From Echria macrotheca (taxonomy: Eukaryota; Ascomycota; Sordariomycetes; Sordariales; Schizotheciaceae), in contig MU839834.1 in NCBI GenBank assembly GCA_030411725.1, positions 1,116,001 to 1,180,000 on the forward strand: a stretch of DNA of 64,000 nt, written 5' to 3'. Numbering within the stretch: position 1 is the first letter of the stretch; every line of letters starts with the position of its first letter. The position numbers and the translations under genes were made by a program. This document shows, piece by piece, positions 44,516 to 55,870 of this stretch. The notes under the pieces are model-generated. The model worked only from the letters and a program-made list of their open reading frames with translations. It searched no databases and was not told where the DNA came from.

Positions 44516-47500
44516 ATGCAAAATTTTGCAGCTCAAACGGGAACACGGTCCAACATGCTGCGATATGACTTCCTGTTGGTTCTCTTCGGAACCGGAGTTG
44601 CAATCATCGGTCTTTTCTCGCTCCCTGCTGTGTCCGCTGTTGGCGCACGACTCAGGAGAAGAGATGTGAAGCAAGAAATCTACGCCGACGCTGACGGCGT
44701 GGCAACGCCCGAGTCGATGAAGGCCTTTTCCGCAACACTGCCCAAGTCTCTGATCCTCATCTTTGCTGCCGCCGGTCTGGGCCTGTCCATCGCCATTACA
44801 TTGTTGACGCTCCACGACCCCGAGGTTAGGGTGGAAAACTTGCTGCTTATTGCTGCGTCTTGGGTGAGTGTCTCTGTGGCTGGTTTTGTGCTGCTCCCAG
44901 TAGCTAACGGGTTATACAGGGTGTTCTGTTGTTTCAGGCTGTGTCGATAGCTTCGAGCAGGGACTCGGTCGAGGCTTACAATCTTGGCATTTACACGTTC
45001 TTCTCATCCATCACGCTTGGCGGCATCGTTCTCAGCCAGATCCACCAAATCGCCGACGACCTGCTGGAGGGAAAGCCCCTCATCGCGGCGCTATGGGTGA
45101 TCGAGCTAACACTGACAGCATGTCTTGCTGTGTCTGGCCTGTCGTTGCCGCGAAGGCCCGACGTCTTCGTCAACGGGGAGCTTGTTGACCGCATGTACAC
45201 GGCTTCCGCCTTCAGCCGCTTCAATTTTAGCTGGCCAAACGAGCTTCTGTCACTCGCCTCCAAGAAAAAGGATCTTGACATAGCCGATCTCAACCGACCC
45301 GATCACTTCACTCGTGCGGCCGAGGTGTCCGCCGACTGGAAGCGCCGGAATTATCAGCATCGTCTCTGGCTTTCCGTGATACTCGCCCACAAATGGGCCT
45401 TTATAATTCAGTGGACTTTGACCCTCTGCACTTCGGTTCTCAACTTCGCCCCGCAATGGGTCATCCTCCAGCTTCTCAGAATTCTCGAGACTCGCGAGCC
45501 TGGCACCAAAAACGGGACCGATGTTTGGATCTGGGTGATTTGGCTGTTTGTAGCCATCATCGCCCAGGCATGGGTGGAATCCTTCATATTCTGGCTCTCG
45601 TGGGCCCAACTGACCATCCCCGTCCGCGCCCAGCTGTCGGCCCTTATCTTCGAGAAGGCCATGCGGCGAAAGGATGTCAAGGGCGCCGACAAGACCCAAA
45701 AGAAGGCCCAGACCGATGGGTCCAGCGAGCCGACGGTTGCCGGTCCAGCTGGAGAATCAACAGCAGCGGACAAACCAGAAGTCCCCGAGGAAGAGGACGA
45801 CGAGGAGAAGATCAAGAAGAGCAAGCAGGGAACAGTAAATCTGATTGGTGTTGATGGCAAGAGAGTTGCGGACTTCTGTGCCTATCAGAACATGTTCCCC
45901 GGCAGCCTCTTCAAGCTGATCGTATCGCTCTCCTTCCTGATCAGTCTCCTCGGCTGGAAAGCCCTTTTCGCCGGTTTCTCTGCCATGCTCGCCATTATGC
46001 CCATCAATATTCACTTCTCCAAGCTTTACTCGGCTGCCCAGGACCGCCTGATGAAGGTCAGAGACGAAAAGCTGGAGGTCGTCACGGAAGCTCTCCAGGG
46101 CATCCGACAGATCAAATTTTCCGCCCTGGAGCCCGAATGGGAGAAGAAGATTGGCAAGGTCCGAGAACGCGAGCTTGACGCCGTCTGGGACGTGTACAGA
46201 CGTGACACCATGCTTATTGCCTGCTGGGTTACCAGCCCGATTCTGCTCTCGGCTATCTCGCTGGCCGTCTACGCCTGGCTTAACGGATCTCTGACCCCTT
46301 CCGTCGCATTCGTCAGTCTTGGCGTCTTCAAAGCCCTCGAGGTTACTCTTTCGGTCATTCCTGAGCTGACAACGGATTTCCTGGACTGCTGGGTTTCCAT
46401 CAATCGTATCGAGAAGTACCTCAAGTCGCCAGAAGTCACGGTGGTTTCAAAAGACTCGGACGAGGTTGCGTTTGACCATGCTTCGATTGCCTGGCCTGCA
46501 GACGACGACGTGGCCGAAGAAGATCGTTTCGTGCTTCGGAACATCAACGTCACCTTCCCCGAAGGAGAACTCTCTGTAATCTCCGGAAAGACCGGCACAG
46601 GCAAGAGTCTTATGCTGGCTGCCATCCTCGGCGAGGTGGATCTGCTTGGGGGCAGCTTGTACGTTCCGAAGCCGCCTCCGCTTTCCGAACGGCACGATTC
46701 GAAGGCGAACAAGGATAACTGGATCATTCCCAAGGCCATCGCATACGTGGCGCAGATTCCCTGGATCGAGAATGCGAGCATTCGGGATAACATCATCTTT
46801 GGATTACCCTTTGACGAAGAGCGATACAGGAAGACGATCGAGGTATGCGCACTTACGAAGGACCTGGAGATGCTTACAGACGGAGAAAACACTGAGATCG
46901 GTGCAAACGGCATCAATCTATCGGGTGGCCAGAAATGGCGTGTGACTCTGGCCAGAGCGATCTACTCCCGAGCCGGTATCCTCGTGCTGGACGACATCTT
47001 CAGCGCCGTAGACGCACACGTCGGACGCCACATTTTCGAAAACTGTCTCAATGGAGAGCTGGCTGCTGGGAGAACGCGGATCCTGGTTACGCATCATGTT
47101 GCCCTTTGCGAACCGAAGACGAAGTATCTGGTTGAGCTCGGAGATGGTGGTGTTCTGCATGCCGGACTACTTTCGGAATTGCGCGAGGATGGTGCACTGC
47201 AGCGCATTAAGAGCCACGAGCAGTCCCAGCAGGAAATCGAGGCAGACGAGGCCAACACGGCCGTCAACTCGGATACAGATGGGGATGGTCCGCAGGAAGG
47301 CGCTGACGGCGGCGCGCTCAAGAAGGTCGCTTCAAAGTCGAAGGCTCGCAAGTTCGTCGAGGACGAGAGCCGCGCCCAAGGTGCCGTCCGGAAACATATC
47401 TACCTAACATACCTGAAGGACAGTGGCGGATGGGTTTATTGGGGATTTGCCGTGTTTCTGTTTGTCCTTGTTTCTGGATTTTCTCTTGGTAAGTCTCTCC

Positions 47501-49475
47501 AACCGCAGGGGGTAGTAGTATGACAATCTGACCAGTGACCATAGGACGATCGTGGTGGCTTAGAATCTGGACCGGCACATACGCGGGCGGATCTCCTAGT
47601 GCCCAAATCTTCAACTCTACCAGACAGCATGGGTTCGCTTACTCGATAGGAATCCAGCAAACTTCCATCCATACCTGGACGGCTCCATCGATCTACATCT
47701 CAGACAGCCTCACGTACTACCTGGGTATCTACGTGCTGCTTGCCGTCATCTCCTCGGTGATTGGCACGCTCAAGTATCTCTATGTCTACCTAGGCTCGAT
47801 CCGGGCCAGCCGGGCGCTGTTTGCAAAGCTCAACTTCACCATCCTTCGAACTCCGATCCGGTGGCTCGACACGGTACCGGTTGGGCGGATTCTGAATCGA
47901 TACACGGCCGATTTCCACATCGTTGACTCGCAACTGGCCAACACGCTCGCCTTTGGAGCCGGCTCTTTCCTTGCCCTCATCGCCGTGGTCGTCGCTGGAT
48001 TCATCGTGTCGCCGTACACCATCATCCTCGCCTCCGTTTTGTTGGGCATCAGCCTCTACTATGCGATTGCATACCTCGACGGTGCCCGGCCGGTCAAGCG
48101 TCTGGAGAGTACGGCGAAATCGCCCGTGTTTGAGCAGTTTGGATCGGCGCTCGCCGGTGTGGCCACGATTCGCGGCTTCAACAAGGCTGACGTGTACATT
48201 GAGCGGATGTACCAGAAGCTCGACAACTACTCGATGATGATTTGGCACCTGTGGCTGTTCAACCGGTGGATGGGCTGGAGGATGTCTGTAGTCGGATCCT
48301 TCTTCGCCATCTTCGTGTCGATCCTGATTCTTCTTCTGCCCGATATCGACTCAGCCCTGGCCGGATTCGCGCTTGCTTTTGCTCTGGAGTTCTCGAGCGA
48401 CGTCATGTGGACCGTCCGGCTGTATGCCAATATCGAACTCAATATGAATGCTGCGGAGCGCATCATCGAGGTGAGCAACTTGCCGTGATAGTTAAACAAA
48501 GCTGACCAATTGCAGTATACCGAGCTGCCGACCGAACCACTTGACGGAACGAAGCCGCCGGCTGCCTGGCCTACTGAGGGCCGCATCGAGGTTGAAGACC
48601 TGGTAGTTGCCTACGCTGCTGACCTCCCGCCGGTCCTCAAGGGTCTCACATTCAGCGTTAACCGAAACGAGAGAGTTGGTGTAGTTGGGAGAACAGGTGC
48701 AGGCAAGTCGTCGCTGACACTCGCGCTGTTCCGCTTCCTCGAGGCTCGGTCTGGAAGTATACACATCGATGGTCTGGATATTTCCAAGATTAATCTTCAT
48801 GATCTCCGCTCGCGGCTGGCGATTATTCCACAAGTAAGACTCACCTAATCCCTCGGCGCGATGGACTTAAAACCCTAACACTAGTAGGATCCTGTCCTGT
48901 TCTCGGGTACCATCCGAAGCAACCTCGATCCCTTCGAGCACCACACCGACGCAGAGCTGCGTGATTGTCTCGAGCGCGTCCACCTCCTAACCGACTCAGC
49001 CGGCGCGTCCGGAGTCGCAACACCGCGGGGCACATCCGAGACCACCTCGCCGACGCCGACGCTGACGGTCAAGAACACCAACATCTTCAACAATCTGGAC
49101 TCCGCAATCTCCGAAGGCGGCCTCAACCTGTCGCAGGGCCAGCGGCAGCTGCTCTGCCTCGCCCGCGCCATCGTCAGCCGTCCGCGCGTCATGGTCCTGG
49201 ACGAGGCCACGTCGGCGGTAGACATGCACACCGACAGCCTGATCCAGCGCAGCATCCGCGAGGAGTTCACCGACTCGACGCTGATCGTGATTGCGCACCG
49301 CCTGAGCACGATTGCGGATTTCGATCGCATCCTGGTCCTCAGCGACGGGCAGGTGGCCGAGTTCGGCGCGCCCAGGGAGCTGTGGGAGCGGGGGGGCATA
49401 TTCCGGGGGATGTGTGAGGAGAGTGGCGAGAAGAAGAAGTTGCAGCGGATTGTGTTTGGGGAGGAGGCCGAGTAG
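44516..49475 (+). CDS. ABC-C (MRP/Ycf1-type) full-length transporter
   Basis: Five exons: 44516-44863, 44920-47488, 47545-48470, 48516-48833, 48888-49475; 1582 residues. Order is TMD0-TMD1-NBD1-TMD2-NBD2, as in multidrug-resistance-associated proteins. The N-terminal TMD0 has about five helices (LRYDFLLVLFGTGVAIIGLF onward). NBD1 has Walker A GKTGTGKS, signature LSGGQKWRV and Walker B ILVLDDIF, where Asp replaces the catalytic Glu, as usual for ABC-C NBD1. NBD2 has Walker A GRTGAGKSS, signature LSQGQRQ and an intact VMVLDEATSAVD. A polar linker rich in Glu/Lys interrupts TMD1. Such proteins export or compartmentalise conjugated anions and xenobiotics; the substrate and membrane are unknown. 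The start could also be the ATG at 44555. Confidence 0.93.
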
Positions 49476-50891
49476 CTAGGCAAGGCCTACAGGATACATT
49501 TTTTTTTTTGCGGAGGACTACGGATACGTACTGTGTGTGTCTGACCTGATGGTGGCGAGGAGTTAAGTGAACTGAGTATTTGATGGATTTATCTCGCTGG
49601 GAACTGATTGAGTAGGTAGATAGCTAGCTGATTGAAGAAGCATGGCGACTGGCACCGTCTGGGTAAGGTAACAAGGTGCAGATAGAGAGGTGGATATTTT
49701 CGAGTCGACTGGGAGCGAAAAAGGCATATGGCGTGTTTTTTTATTTATTTAGCATAAACAGAAATCCAAGTGTGGCGATCTTCTTGGTCCCGTCTCGAGC
49801 AGAGCGTTGGTCATACATGTGACATACCTGCTAGGTAACTACCGGTACTTTAAGATATTCCTGTACACTAAAAAAGCGATGTGGACATCCCCCTGTTGTC
49901 ACCCCTACGTGATCAGCTGAATGGCATATATGGGACCAACCCACTTCTTTCCACTGCAGCTGAAGCGAATCTTTTTCCCTCCGCAATACAATGGAGCAAG
50001 CAAGCAACGGCGAAGCTATGTAGGCGCTGAGGGAGGTGCTCCACAGAACAGAATCCTCACAGCTGCCATGGCCGATCCCTCCCGATACGGTACCATGTGT
50101 CGTATTGCAGACGATATCTCTCCTCCGACAGAGCCAGTACAAGATTACATCACAGACGTAGACATGCGCTGTGCCCCCTCCTGGACGAGCTTCGACCGTT
50201 TTGCTAGGGTCAGGAGATAATGTTGAATGCGACAGAATTCGATAAGTGGTAACGTAATAACTGTCTAACGACAGGATACCTAGGTGTAACGGAACTTTCC
50301 GTAGGCACATGAATCAGCTCAAAGCCCCGAGTTACACAACCCGAGCCCTTTTTGCTCAATACATCTCGGTGTTTTTTTACACTAGAATACTTCGCCAAGA
50401 TTATCACCCGGATTATTTCAGTTCGCTCAAGCTCTTCAATAATAGGACATCCCTTAGATGGTGGATCGAGGTGTGAAAACACCAAACATGGCCCTCACAT
50501 TCGTTATCACGGGCTTCATTTTCGTCGTAGATAGCATCACGGGCATCATTCACACACGTTCACGTTCACTTTAGGCGAAAAGCAACAAATTCAATGCATA
50601 CAAACAAACAAAAACTCGCGTACCATTACAAAAAAGGGCCCAAAGGCCAAATTACACACCTCCCAAAACTCCAATTATCCCTTGGGTATCATCCCCGTGC
50701 CTGTCCGGCAACTCCAAACCCCACAAAAAGAAAATCCTCCCAGAAAAAACAGAACCAGGCACGCGAGAAACAGGAAAAAAACACTTCCAACAAGAACAAA
50801 AACCCCCATTACCAGGCACAATAGGCCTTCCAAACCTCCTCCCCATGCCTCCAAACCATTACCCCAGGCCTTCCAACAAACAAAAACGGCA
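49476..50891. other. Convergent intergenic region
   Basis: Between the ABC transporter (+) and the end of gene B (-). T-rich stretches near 49500 and 49737, and an A/C-rich block at 50585-50800 that is probably the 3'UTR of gene B read from the opposite strand. No gene recognised. Confidence 0.5.
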
Positions 50892-53800
50892 TCAAGCCGT
50901 TGGCCACAAGGCCAAAACAACCAACCCAAAGGTCACAAACCAGACCACCAACCCCGAGAAAGCAAACCAATACACCTTGGTCCTCTGACCCAAGGTAAAA
51001 CCCCCGAGCTGGCCGAGGGTATACCACGCTACGGCGCGGTCAAACGCGCCGTAGAACACCGCCGGAGCCAGGAACGGGAACAGGCTTGCCAGCACGTACA
51101 TGACGTAGGCGAAGATGACGCGTCGGCGGGCCGCCTAAGCCGCGAGCGTCGTCTCGCCCAGAGATCCGGCTATCGTCTGCTGGGTATGCGTGGAGAAAGG
51201 CATCCCATGCATTCCCGCGCGCAGTCTCAGGGCATGGAGGGACTGGCGTGTGATTCCTCCAGCGAGCGAAGAGAAGCGGTTGCGTCTCGACGGCGGTGGC
51301 AGGAATGGTCTGTTGAAGAATGGGAGGGAGTCTCGGTTGTTGCTGCTGTCTGCTCCGTGGAGCTGTATTTCCTCGAAGTCCTCCTCGTTCTCGTCAATCT
51401 CCAGCGTTGCGAATCTGCGGGCTGGAGTAAGGCGTGCAGGCTCTGGGAAGGAGAGGCCTGGTATAGTACGCGGAGCGATTGACGAGGGACCTGGAGGCAT
51501 GGTCGGACGCGGGGCTGGTGACGAGCCGGGAGAGTAGGTTGGTCCGAAAACACCTTCCGGCGAAGAAGAGGGGCTTGTGAGATGCAGGTGTAGTGCCTCT
51601 GGCAGCGCAGAAGCCGGACGAAATCTAATGGGAGGAGAGAGAGCGTTCGGACGAGCGACTCCAGAGGAACTTGGGTTGGTCGGACGAGACGCTCCAGCAG
51701 AGGAGGAAGCATCGGCCTGACGAAGGAGTTCATCCAAAGCAGAAGTGGGCATGATCCGGCGACCAATTCCAAGAGAGGAAGAAGCATCGGTCGGGCTATC
51801 GACCCCAGCAACAGAAGAAGTGGGCATGGTCGGTCGATCGGCTCCAGCAGAAGAAGAAGAGGGTATGTTCGGGCGAGAGACACCAGAAGAGGAGGGAATT
51901 GGTGCCGCAACGTAATGCGTCGTCGGGTGACAACGAAGTGGGTGAGGATGGGGTGGGAACTCGACTGGTGCAGGAAGGATTGGAGAAATTCGGCCAGCTG
52001 AAGTCTGGCCAGAAGACGCAAAAGGTTGCATCTCGTATTCCTCGTCTGGTTCCTGTCGCTCAGGATTGTCGTTGGAAGGAAGGCGCGACATGGTGGACGA
52101 ATTGTTGAGCGACGAGGTGACTCTGCGGAGCATGCGAGAGGGAAGAGAGGCGAGACGTGCGAGACGATTGGGCCTAGTCGGGCCGGGGAGTGGAGGAAGT
52201 TGCCCTGACTCAGCAAGCTGGTCGAAACGGCGGCGGCGAAGGGCTTCTCGTTGCTGGGCTTCCGAAATCGAGATGAGCGGATAGTCAAACCGCACCCTCG
52301 GGAGAATTGGCAGGCCAGAGGGATCTGGGTACTGCCGCTGCTCAGCTTGCTCGATGGTCGGGATGGCCACCGGCTCGTCTCTGGGTTGGGTTGTCGGGGA
52401 CACGATAGCCCTCGTCCCGCTGCCCTCATCGAAATTGGTGCCTGGATCGATGGGCACCAAAATCTCTGGCAGCTCCGGGACCTCGATGGCCCCGGACGAC
52501 TCCCCATGCCGCTCCTCAGAGACGGCCCCAGACTGGTTCTCGGAACCGGTGACCATGCCCGTTTCCTCGTCGTCGTCGGCGCGGGCAGCGTATAGGGAGC
52601 CCAGCCCCATACGCTCCCGGAACGAGGCCATCCCCCCCAGCGCCAGCACGTCCACCTGGGGTCGCGGCGGCGGGACGATACTGTCGTCGTCCCGGGCCTG
52701 GTTCAGACGACGCGCCGCAGCACGCCGACTGAGGTCAGCAATGGCCCGCCGCCGGACCCCTCGGTTGGCCTCCTCCCCGACCAACCGATCCCCCTCCCCA
52801 TCCCCATCCCCATCCCCGCCGCTGGTGATGCGGCCACCGTCCGCACCACCCGACAAATCCCTTCCGGCCGCCGGGCCCTCCTCTTGTCCCCGCGAGCTCG
52901 TCGTCGGGCCGAGAGACAACCACCCAGGCTGTCCGGCCTGGCGAGGTTGGGGGTCTGGGGAGTCGGGTTGGCCAACGATCTCGCTGAGATCCGCCAACGC
53001 AGGCCGCCTCCGATGGGTGCGCGCCGTGGTGGACCGAGTAGGCGCGGGAACCATCTGGCCGGGCGTGCGCTGACCGCCGGGACCAACACGTCCAGGCACG
53101 AATGCCTCGGACGGGAGAATCCACGGGGCACGCTCCCGGCCCAGTAGACGGTTCTCGACGAGCTCAACCTCGTCGACATCGACCTCATCGTCCTCATCGT
53201 CGCCGTTGTCGACACTGGGTTCCTCCCAGATAGTCGCCGGGGCAACGTTGCGTGCAACGTTGCGACGGTGACCGCCTCTGGTCCCCCAGCTGCCGCCACG
53301 GATGGCAGCAGTCGACACCGGCGACGAAGAGGACTCCGCCGATCTCCACTCAGAAGGCTCGTCTCCGAGCCAACGACGACCACCAGCGACGACACCAACC
53401 GATGGTTGCGCCCTTGTTTGCGGCAGCGATCCCGCCGGCCGCGACTCCCACAGGTGGCCCCTTTCCACCGCCTCACGTTGAGCCCAGGGGAACGGGCTGC
53501 GTCTCCCGCGCCCTTCGACGCCCACACCCGGTCCTAACGGACGCCCGGACCCAGATGCGACAGGAACAGCGGGCTGAGCCACCTCATCGCTGAGGCCGGC
53601 TCGGTACAGCGCCTCGCTGTCCTGGGCATCTAGGGCCCGAGCTTGCTGGAGCAGACGTCCAGCGAACCCTTCAAGATAGAAGGGGTCCGATTCGGACCCC
53701 GACGAAGCCACCCGAGCACCCGCCACTCCCGTACCCAATAGAGTATGGGAGTTTGAAGCGGAGCTGGTTGACTCCGCCGGAGCAGTTGCACTTGGCTCTG

Positions 53801-54513
53801 GTGTGGTTCTTGGGGATGTCTGTAGACGTCAGTATATGATCGCTGCCATAATGGTAATATAGATGATAACGAATAATTGGAGGACATGTTAATCGCTCTG
53901 TGCAAGCTGCATCTTCGATCCAACAAGAATTGAGTCTCAACAGATGCGTCAAGACAACATGTAATCTTGTTCATCGACCAAGTGACAACAGGACCTCAAG
54001 AGATATGCCGACACTACATGTGAGCTGTTTCATCGGTCCAACAGAAGTTGAATCTCAACAAACATGTCCAAACAGAGTGTAAGCGGCCTCCTCCACAGAA
54101 CAACGACCATATGTCAAACAGGCTGTCACAGACAAAACACAATCTGTCTCGTCAACACAGCAACGACTGTGTCTTGGTAAACATATCCAGGACAACATGA
54201 AATCTTCTTCGTTGACCCAACAAGCATTGAATCTCCAGGAATAGGCAAAGGTGAATGTATAGATCTCCACAGAATCAAAGACAAAACGGTCCAGCGAGTT
54301 GGAACGGAACTCCAGACAGCCACGCAAGCAACTTCGAGGACTTTCGCCCCATAGGACACATGACAATCATCTCTTGCTGCCTCTGGAGTGTATGTGTATA
54401 TATATGTATGCCGGCAAGGTAAACAAGGGTAGGGGAAGAAAAAGCGTCGAGAAAACGAAAGGTAGACAAACCGATTCGTCGCCCGACGGCCGGCGCACCT
54501 CACTGCTATCCAT
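50892..54513 (-). CDS. Uncharacterised Ser/Pro-rich protein with a membrane tail, interrupted by an in-frame TAG ('gene B')
   Basis: Coding exons on the minus strand: 54472-54513 (MDSSEVRRPSGDES) and 53819-50892, in frame except for a TAG at 51135-51137. Stopping there gives 908 residues; the frame continues 81 codons past the TAG. The start is supported by a 5'UTR intron whose acceptor (GCTAAC branch, GAACAG) directly precedes the ATG. The first coding intron (53820-54471) has a GTTTGT donor, TACTGAC branch, ACAG acceptor and phase 0 on both sides. The bulk is disordered and Ser/Pro/Arg-rich, with acidic DNGDDEDDEVDVDEVE and repeats of RPTMP/RPNIPSSS type. After the TAG come ARRRVIFAYVMYVLASLFPFL and a second helix (FSGLVVWFVTFGLVVLALW), which look like genuine transmembrane segments. 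Function unknown. Confidence 0.7.
51135..51137 (-). other. In-frame TAG before the membrane tail of gene B
   Basis: Codons read CTC GCG GCT TAG GCG GCC CGC CGA. No GT donor suitable for an intron lies within about 60 bases upstream, so splicing it out is unlikely. A CAG-to-TAG transition, or insertion of the 9-nt GCGGCTTAG, would explain it. Confidence 0.85.
53820..54471 (-). other. First coding intron of gene B (652 nt)
   Basis: Donor GTTTGT after GAATCG, branch TACTGAC and acceptor CTACAG. It joins GDES to TSPRTTPEP in phase 0. More than half of it is the 59-60-nt tandem repeat annotated separately. Confidence 0.7.
53907..54262. repeat. Degenerate 59-60-nt tandem repeat (six units) inside the gene B intron
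   Basis: Units begin at 53907, 53966, 54025, 54084, 54144 and 54204. Each starts CTKYNTCNTC followed by a GACCCAACA-like block, mid-unit TTGAATCTCAACA-like sequence, and ends ACAACATGTAAT-like. Read on the minus strand the period equals 20 codons, giving Cys/Trp/Glu-containing peptides, but stop codons interrupt it. Confidence 0.85.
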
Positions 54514-55481
54514 CTGTTCAAATAACTGTTAGCTATCTGTTATTCCAAGACTTAAAGGCAGAATTGGTCAATGGCATGTCAATGTGAGCGCGCATAATGG
54601 ACATTCTCAGCAATACAGGGACACATCGTGGCTTCAGGGACTGGATTCAAACACAGATACATCATAGTAGTGATATTACATATTTCAATGCAGGATACAG
54701 ATGTTCCACAGCTATTCAACCGCGCACAGCCCAATGATTCTCTCAGACGCCAGCCCGCGTCCCTCGCCTCGGCGATATAGTCGCCATGGTGTTGATCAAT
54801 CAAAGCAAAAGCCAAAACTCGGCGCAACTGGAAGCCCGCCGACTCCCACTTGGGGTCGGCGACAGAACACACAGCATAAGATCGTTGTTGTTAACTTGGG
54901 AGGTAGAAGAAGAAACAGCGATCGATAGCTGAACTGCGACTTCTGCAGGAATACTGCATGGTCGGCGAGATCAAGCTCATTGCTAGCCTTGTGGCCTCTC
55001 TGCCTTCCAATGGACACAGCATTCTCGCCACTCGGCGAAATGAATAGCCCCCAAACCAAGAATGTAACCGGCCCTGGGTCGCATTGGCAACGAAAATCAA
55101 AGGGACTGGGAGTTCCCATGGTGTAGATATGCGGAGGGAAGAACAGCAAGGAAATCTGCCCAAGTCCACAATGGAACAGGTGAACGAAGCTCGACTAAGG
55201 CAGAAGCCCCACGACTTGCAACCGGGAAACCACTCTGGACTGGAAAAGTGACACCAGTGTTCTCAGAGATGTTGCCACAGTCCAGTTGCGAGTCGTGAGG
55301 GAGGTAAACCTTGATTCCCAGGGTTGGGATGCGACCGAGGAAAAGCCCGATTGCCAGAGTCTGGACGCGAAAAGGCCCCGCGATTCTCGCAAAGCTGAAC
55401 GACGTGTGAAGAACAGGATCGGCGATACAAAGCATGGTGGTTTGAAAGCCAAACAGAAGGGGAAACGAATAAAGCACATAC
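54514..55481 (-). other. Probable 5'UTR intron of gene B (968 nt)
   Basis: Donor GTATGT after CAAGCAAG at 55482; acceptor at 54514 with GCTAAC 18 bases upstream and AACAG directly abutting the ATG. The leader exon upstream is C/T-rich and contains no ATG for about 390 bases. Confidence 0.6.
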
Positions 55482-55482
55482 C

Positions 55483-55870
55483 TTGCTTGTAGTAGTCGTC
55501 TATTGCGGTCTTGCTGACCGCAAGTTGTCTTGGGAGGGCGAACAACAACCTAACCAGCTGGCGAGGAGGGAAATCAAGCTGGTGGGACGAGACAGAACCA
55601 CCGAAAGAAAAAAAGCCGACGAGACGAAGATAAACTGCCGAAAAAGGAAACGGCGAGGCAATCACGAGGAAAGAAATCTGGTGAAGCGAGGTCGTCTTGG
55701 TGGTTGGTACTCGTGAAGCTTGGGAGAAGAAAGACGGAGGAGGAAGTGAAGGTTGGAAGCTCGCGGTGGAAGTAAATCGGACTAGTGCGGGAAAAAGACT
55801 TGTGACTTGTAGAGATGGTCGGTGCTCAGCGTGAATAGGGCACGATATAGGGCAAGAGGAGGACAAAAAA
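55483..55870 (-). promoter_or_regulatory. Putative 5'UTR leader exon of gene B
   Basis: On the minus strand this is a C/T-rich block (for example CTTCACTTCCTCCTCCGTC, TTTCTTCTCCC) devoid of ATG. It ends at a consensus donor, as expected for a fungal transcription start region. It happens to be open for over 200 codons but has no ATG start and no protein-like motif. Confidence 0.5.

Noticed and set aside
51135..51200. Intron ending at GCTTAG to bypass the TAG in gene B
   Set aside because: Between about 51140 and 51200 the minus strand has no GT donor, so no plausible intron can end here.
50682..51482. 266-codon frame on + opposite the end of gene B
   Set aside because: Antisense to gene B's tail and 3'UTR; Pro/Lys/Asn-rich with no domain, while the opposite strand encodes clear membrane helices.
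55195..55866. 223-codon open frame on the minus strand (MSSSCPIS-like)
   Set aside because: It begins at TTG, has no ATG in over 380 bases, is C/T-rich and ends in a consensus splice donor; better explained as the 5'UTR of gene B.
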